From the NCBI GenBank assembly GCA_949128115.1, contig OX421964.1, positions 52,864,601 to 52,928,600 of the forward strand: DNA of 64,000 nucleotides, read 5' to 3'. Shown one piece after another: positions 60,901-64,000 of the stretch. How positions within the stretch are numbered: the stretch's first letter is position 1; each line of letters starts with the position of its first letter. Under the pieces are notes generated by a model that did not search any database, had not been told where the DNA came from, and saw only the letters and a program-made list of their open reading frames with translations. Source of the DNA: Anaspis maculata. Lineage: Eukaryota > Arthropoda > Insecta > Coleoptera > Scraptiidae. The position numbers and the translations under genes are program-made.

Positions 60901-63900
60901 AAATAATAAAAAATGTCAAACTTCAAAACTTCACCATTCAATTATTCAAAACCTATCCGATGGATTGGGACCAAATTTGGCAGGAAGCAAGACAACAAAA
61001 GAGTGAAATCAAGTTTGCAGTTGCAATTTTCCATCATTTTCCAGTCGAGCGTTATTAATTTTTAAAATTTCTCCTAGCCATTGCCACCCGAGAGGGCCTC
61101 TCGCCCGTATTTTTGCTTTTGACTCGCTTTCGCCCGAATCGCTTTTGATGCAGAATTTCACTCAAAATTAATTCCTGTTTGGGGATCGACTCTTTTTTCG
61201 AAAAATTCTAACTGATATCGAAAGTAAATTGGATTGGGCGTCGTGTAGACCCATTTTCAAAATCGGAATGGTTCCGGTTTTCTGACGGTTATTTTTTCAA
61301 AATGAAATTAGCACATTTCATGAATTTGAAAAAACTGCAATGCAAACTTTGATATGCGGTGAACCTCACGAGATATTCATTTTAGGTGGAGACATGCCAG
61401 GAATGAAAGTTGGAGAAAATATTGAAATTTGAAATCGGACCCACCCACGGTTTCCGAGTTTTTATCTCTGGAAAAACTGTTACGGCTGAAATTTCATTTG
61501 GGGTTTGTTTACTTCTGGGTGACCTTTGGTGTTCTCAGCGATTAAACTTTGCGTTCAAACAGCTGATCGAACAATACCTGGGAGCGATGACCACGCATCT
61601 TATTCGTCTTCGACGCTGGCCCTTTAGGCGGAACGAAGAGAACCGTATGCGGCAAGAAATAGGTGCGAGTGTGCTATCATGCCTTCTCCTACAATAGTCG
61701 GTAGGTACCAACTTCCGCACCTCTTCGTTTGAGCGGCGATGGACTTCCCCTCTCGTAATTACCACGTGTAATTGGAAGATATCGGTAATCCAGAGTCATC
61801 CAGGGTTGATCGGGGTTTTTCATCCCCCTGAAACGGTTGGTCGTATCGTTTTCTCTCGTTTACTGTGTGTTGCCTCGTATATTTTTGTTGTTTAGTCCGT
61901 CCATTTTTGGATATTTCAGAAGGTGGGCATTGTCTTTGATTTGAAATGGACGTTGGAGAGGGGAATTTGATAAGAGAAACATTATTATTTCTGTCGAGTA
62001 ATCGAGTGGTGTGTGCTGGAGATTTTGGAAAAGCGCTAATCGCGGATTTAATCAGCCACCACTTTCCGATTAAAAGATCATCGCAGACTCGATCGCAGAT
62101 TTATTTATTATTCTTTGAGGCCACACAACAACCGTCGTAAGTTTGTTTTTGATGATTTCTCTGAATAGCCTCTCACGATTATTTTCTTCAGGGCCTCCAT
62201 TTCTTCATCCGTCCAGTTATCCATTTCGGATGCTTTGAATGTTCTTCTTTATCCGTCCCAACATCTTCTTCATCGGATAAATTGGGGTGCTTCTTCACTG
62301 GTGTGGATTCCTCAGCTGCTCAGTAAATCCATCAATAGCTGCATCTGGGACTTCACCGCCACTTTTTGTGCTTTCATCAACCCTCGTGCTGTCTGGATAG
62401 AAGTGCCCAGTCTTGTGTTTCTGGTACAGCATCACCCAGTGTCTGTCTGTCCAGTCTGGAAGAACCCTCGATGGGAACCCGAGGCGAAAGTTAGGTGATA
62501 GAATAAGTTGTCGGTTGATGTCCAGATTATGGAAATTGCCAAACTACAGCACGTCGCAAACTTATAATTGTGAATTGTGAAACTTATTATTATTGTGAAT
62601 TTCATAGCCTTCAGCTCTAAAAGCCTTCAGCCTTCTCAATTTTCATTATTATTTTTCTTCAGTAATTCAAATACCAAATTCTTTATCATTCATTATCTCC
62701 ATTTGTTAGTTTTTTTTTTTTCTTTATTTTGTCAAATAAGCTTATGTCCAGGAAAAGCAACGCACACAAGTTCTCAGGCAGAGTAGTGATTCACTACCTG
62801 TGGATTTTTGTGGAGATTGCGTGTGCCTGGTTAGATCGTGCGGGACAGGACCGGGTTTGGGGTGAATAGGGCCCATTGTTAGCGACCCCCCATTTCTCTG
62901 TGCACGGATAGTTGGGTAGGTAGCTAGGCTAGAATACCATCCTTTTCCTTGCTGCGTTCTGGCCGCTCGCGTTGATCCATCAGATCCCTCTCTTTTGTTT
63001 CTTATTTGTTTTGCTTGATTGTTTCTTTTCTTTTGGACGCCCGCTTAACAGTATGGCTATTTTTCCTTGAACTTAACTAACTTTCATATTTCTCAATCTA
63101 TCTAATTGTTACTTTCTCACTATTTAAAACTTGTTATTTCTATTTCATTTAATTGGCTTCAAATATACTTCAGTACCTCTCAACTATTTTTATTTTTTTT
63201 TTATTTTTTTTTTTCGTTCTATTCTGGATCCATGATATGCCAGCAACCGGACCTCACGAACCCCTAAAGAATCTCAACCGGGTTACGCAATTCGGGGCGT
63301 AACAAAACTGCAAATTTTCCAACTTTTTATCCCGTGAACAGACTTTCACCATTTTATTTTAAACAAGAGGTAACTGGCTCTTGAACATTTTCCAACGATT
63401 TTCTATCCAATTTCCCGGGAATTTCTTTGTTGAAAATGTAAAACAGGCCTGGGTAACGAAACCGAACTTAAATGATGGAGCTTCACTGGATGTGGGACAC
63501 TTTGTACCTTAAAACTGAAATGGAGAACTTACTTCTCTTGGTACCTTGTGGTGATGGTGAGCTTTTTATTACACCATCTCCCCTGTAAGGAGGCGACTTC
63601 ATCCCTGATAAGTGTGCAAACGGCCTCGGATTGCTAGGAACAATAAAATCAGATGTGGACTGGAGACGATGCAGCCTTTGCAAAAGCAAAGGAATAAGTT
63701 GACCATTCGATTCCCTAAACCGAGCAGCAATTTCAGGAATCTCCATAGCGGCAGCCAACAAACCCGTAGCATAACTTTGGAGAGGTTCTATGGAATTCGT
63801 TGTCCATTTTATCAAGCGATGTATTAAACTATCCTGGTCAGGTTGGAATACCACTGAAGTTTCAAGACCTGGCATAACATCTAACATCATACGACAGGCT

Positions 63901-64000
63901 GCAATATTCAGCTCGTCAACACTCTTGCCCGTGACACCAAGCCTCGAATAATACGAATCCCTCAGGTAATCGTTCACTAGTTTGTTCATGAAGTTGTCTT
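47324..64000 (-). CDS. DCAF1: DCAF1 (VprBP/Mahjong), CUL4-DDB1 substrate receptor, N-terminus missing
   Basis: Minus-strand exons, 5' to 3': 63533-64000+, 58455-59043, 58258-58396, 55957-56461, 52412-52521, 52075-52354, 51513-51865, 50831-51177, 50584-50776, 50313-50521, 50037-50121, 47981-48611, 47324-47472. All phases agree, giving 1,351 residues plus about 150 presumed upstream. The N-terminal armadillo-like part shows LNAACR-type and [17 protein letters not shown] motifs. A LisH motif ([19 protein letters not shown]) is in exon 51513-51865. WD40 repeats run from HKCPDPKPR to RLYDVGRR and include [20 protein letters not shown] and [10 protein letters not shown]. The C-terminus is acidic and Ser-rich, ending SLSDEY. 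DCAF1 recruits substrates to the CRL4 ubiquitin ligase in the nucleus and is linked to cell competition in flies. The second DDB1-binding WDxR box is intact (WDIR); the first is altered (FDVA). Confidence 0.96.
48677..48797. mobile_element. ~125-bp MITE (GTATTACAC family), copy a
   Basis: Starts CTGTATTACACTATACAATT and ends AAGAAATTGTGTAGTA. The right terminus is slightly eroded. It lies in a DCAF1 intron. Confidence 0.8.
49387..49511. mobile_element. GTATTACAC MITE, copy b
   Basis: Inverted ends GCTGTATTACACTATACAAT and ATTGTGTAGTGTAATACAGC, with TA on both sides. The interior contains CAATCAAGTTCATTG. Confidence 0.88.
49512..49620. mobile_element. GTATTACAC MITE, copy c, abutting copy b
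   Basis: Begins TATTACACTACACAATTTTT directly after copy b and ends GTGTAGTGTAATACAGCT. Back-to-back copies imply insertion at the TA next to an existing copy. Confidence 0.85.
49879..50004. mobile_element. GTATTACAC MITE, copy d
   Basis: ACTGTATTACACAACACAAT to GTAGTGTAATACAGC. It ends 33 bp from DCAF1 exon 50037-50121, close to the donor site on the minus strand. Confidence 0.85.
51901..51937. repeat. (ATC)n microsatellite
   Basis: About 12 uninterrupted ATC units in the DCAF1 intron. They lie about 35 bp beyond the acceptor of exon 51513-51865 and upstream of it on the minus strand. Confidence 0.95.
52982..53072. repeat. 91-bp short palindrome
   Basis: TGGCCACACCAGCGATATGC is mirrored by GCATGTCGCTGGTGTGGCCA around a spacer of about 34 bp. 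It lies in the 3.4-kb DCAF1 intron and is probably a small MITE. Confidence 0.8.
53073..55956 (-). other. Remainder of a 3.4-kb DCAF1 intron
   Basis: Contains a (TC)n tract at 53937-53958. No exon or structured element is recognised in the rest. Confidence 0.5.
56627..56780 (+). repeat. tRNA-like SINE remnant
   Basis: GGCTGGCGAGTAGCCGGGTGG, reading as an A-box-like start, is followed by GCTGGGTTCAAATCTGACAG as a B-box/T-arm-like segment about 45 nt later. No clear target duplication. Confidence 0.45.
57830..58030 (-). repeat. tRNA-like repeat, minus strand
   Basis: On the minus strand GCGGTAGCTCAGCGGTTGAA is an excellent A box. A matching B box at normal distance is not clear, so this is probably a decayed or rearranged SINE. 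Confidence 0.45.
59241..59441. mobile_element. ~200-bp inverted-ended element
   Basis: GAGGGACCTGTGGGCGGAGC at the left is mirrored by GCCCCGCCCACAGGTCCCT at the right. It lies in a DCAF1 intron. No target duplication recognised. Confidence 0.7.
59442..60824 (-). other. DCAF1 intron sequence
   Basis: Contains a TATG-type simple repeat at about 60608-60650. The sequence after it (AACGTCTATCCGATCGACTT, TTGGTACACATA) looks like mobile-element debris. No exon. Confidence 0.45.
60825..63480 (+). repeat. Old dispersed repeat, copy B (interrupted by an LTR-like element)
   Basis: Two segments, 60825-61477 and 63305-63480, match copy A (13306-15560) in order and orientation. This copy lacks the palindrome present in copy A. 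Its break at ...CTGGAAAAAC | AAACTGCAAATT coincides with the LTR-like insertion. Confidence 0.85.
61478..63304. mobile_element. 1.83-kb solo-LTR-like element
   Basis: Begins TGTTACGG and ends CGTAACA (TG...CA with inverted ends). AAAC flanks both sides (61474-61477 and 63305-63308). The target is known because repeat copy A has the same site uninterrupted near 15360. No gag, pol or env remnants, primer-binding site or second terminal repeat is seen. The TGTTACG...CGTAACA ends resemble BEL/Pao LTRs; assignment is inferred. It sits in the DCAF1 intron 59044-63532. Confidence 0.75.

Noticed and set aside
61410..62498. Possible host genes in the 61.4-62.5 kb interval
   Set aside because: The frames lie in the LTR-like insertion and lack conserved motifs or splice-consistent neighbours.

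Overview
This is a eukaryotic window and almost certainly an arthropod, probably an insect. It has intron-containing genes with GT-AG junctions, AATAAA poly(A) signals, tRNA-derived SINEs, many MITEs, and a clear DCAF1/Mahjong orthologue. The species cannot be fixed from sequence alone. Dispersed GGTACC/ACCTAC-rich strings and long AT-rich introns would suit a hemipteran, but that is inference.

Layout. (1) 1-12.3 kb, + strand: the 3' part of a gene for a very large single-pass membrane protein whose ectodomain is a chain of divergent cadherin-like repeats. Each repeat is one symmetric phase 1-1 exon of about 330 bp, separated by introns of about 65 bp in the core. At least 14 of these exons (1984-7419) are near-identical tandem duplicates, with 391-bp and 785-bp higher-order periods. 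A transmembrane exon, a 1.6-kb foldback inside an intron, and two alternative 3' ends follow. (2) 12.4-18.8 kb: transposon territory. It holds an old repeat (copy A), a 1.45-kb palindromic insertion within it, a frameshifted non-LTR reverse transcriptase/endonuclease relic, and two hairpin MITEs. (3) 19.7-21.4 kb, +: a four-exon gene for a tandem-C2, synaptotagmin-like protein. (4) 21.4-30.1 kb: intergenic, with several long inverted repeats and MITEs. (5) 30.2-45.5 kb, +: a secreted protease with two thrombospondin type-1-like modules and a trypsin domain. Its putative signal-peptide exon lies 11 kb upstream of the next exon, across an intron packed with hAT-like, Harbinger-like and foldback elements. 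(6) 47.3-64 kb, -: 13 coding exons of DCAF1 (VprBP/Mahjong), a CUL4-DDB1 ubiquitin-ligase substrate receptor. Its N-terminus lies beyond the window, and a 1.83-kb LTR-like element sits in one of its introns.

The genes look functionally unrelated. The protease and DCAF1 are convergent, with poly(A) signals about 1.5 kb apart. The two strongest signals are the multi-scale homogenised cadherin exon array and the high density of long inverted repeats. Insertion order can be read from empty sites inside the window: a 119-bp MITE interrupts only one arm of a 2.9-kb palindrome, and a palindrome interrupts only one of two copies of an older repeat.

All exon junctions were placed by eye from splice consensus plus reading phase. 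Phases are internally consistent for every multi-exon gene given.
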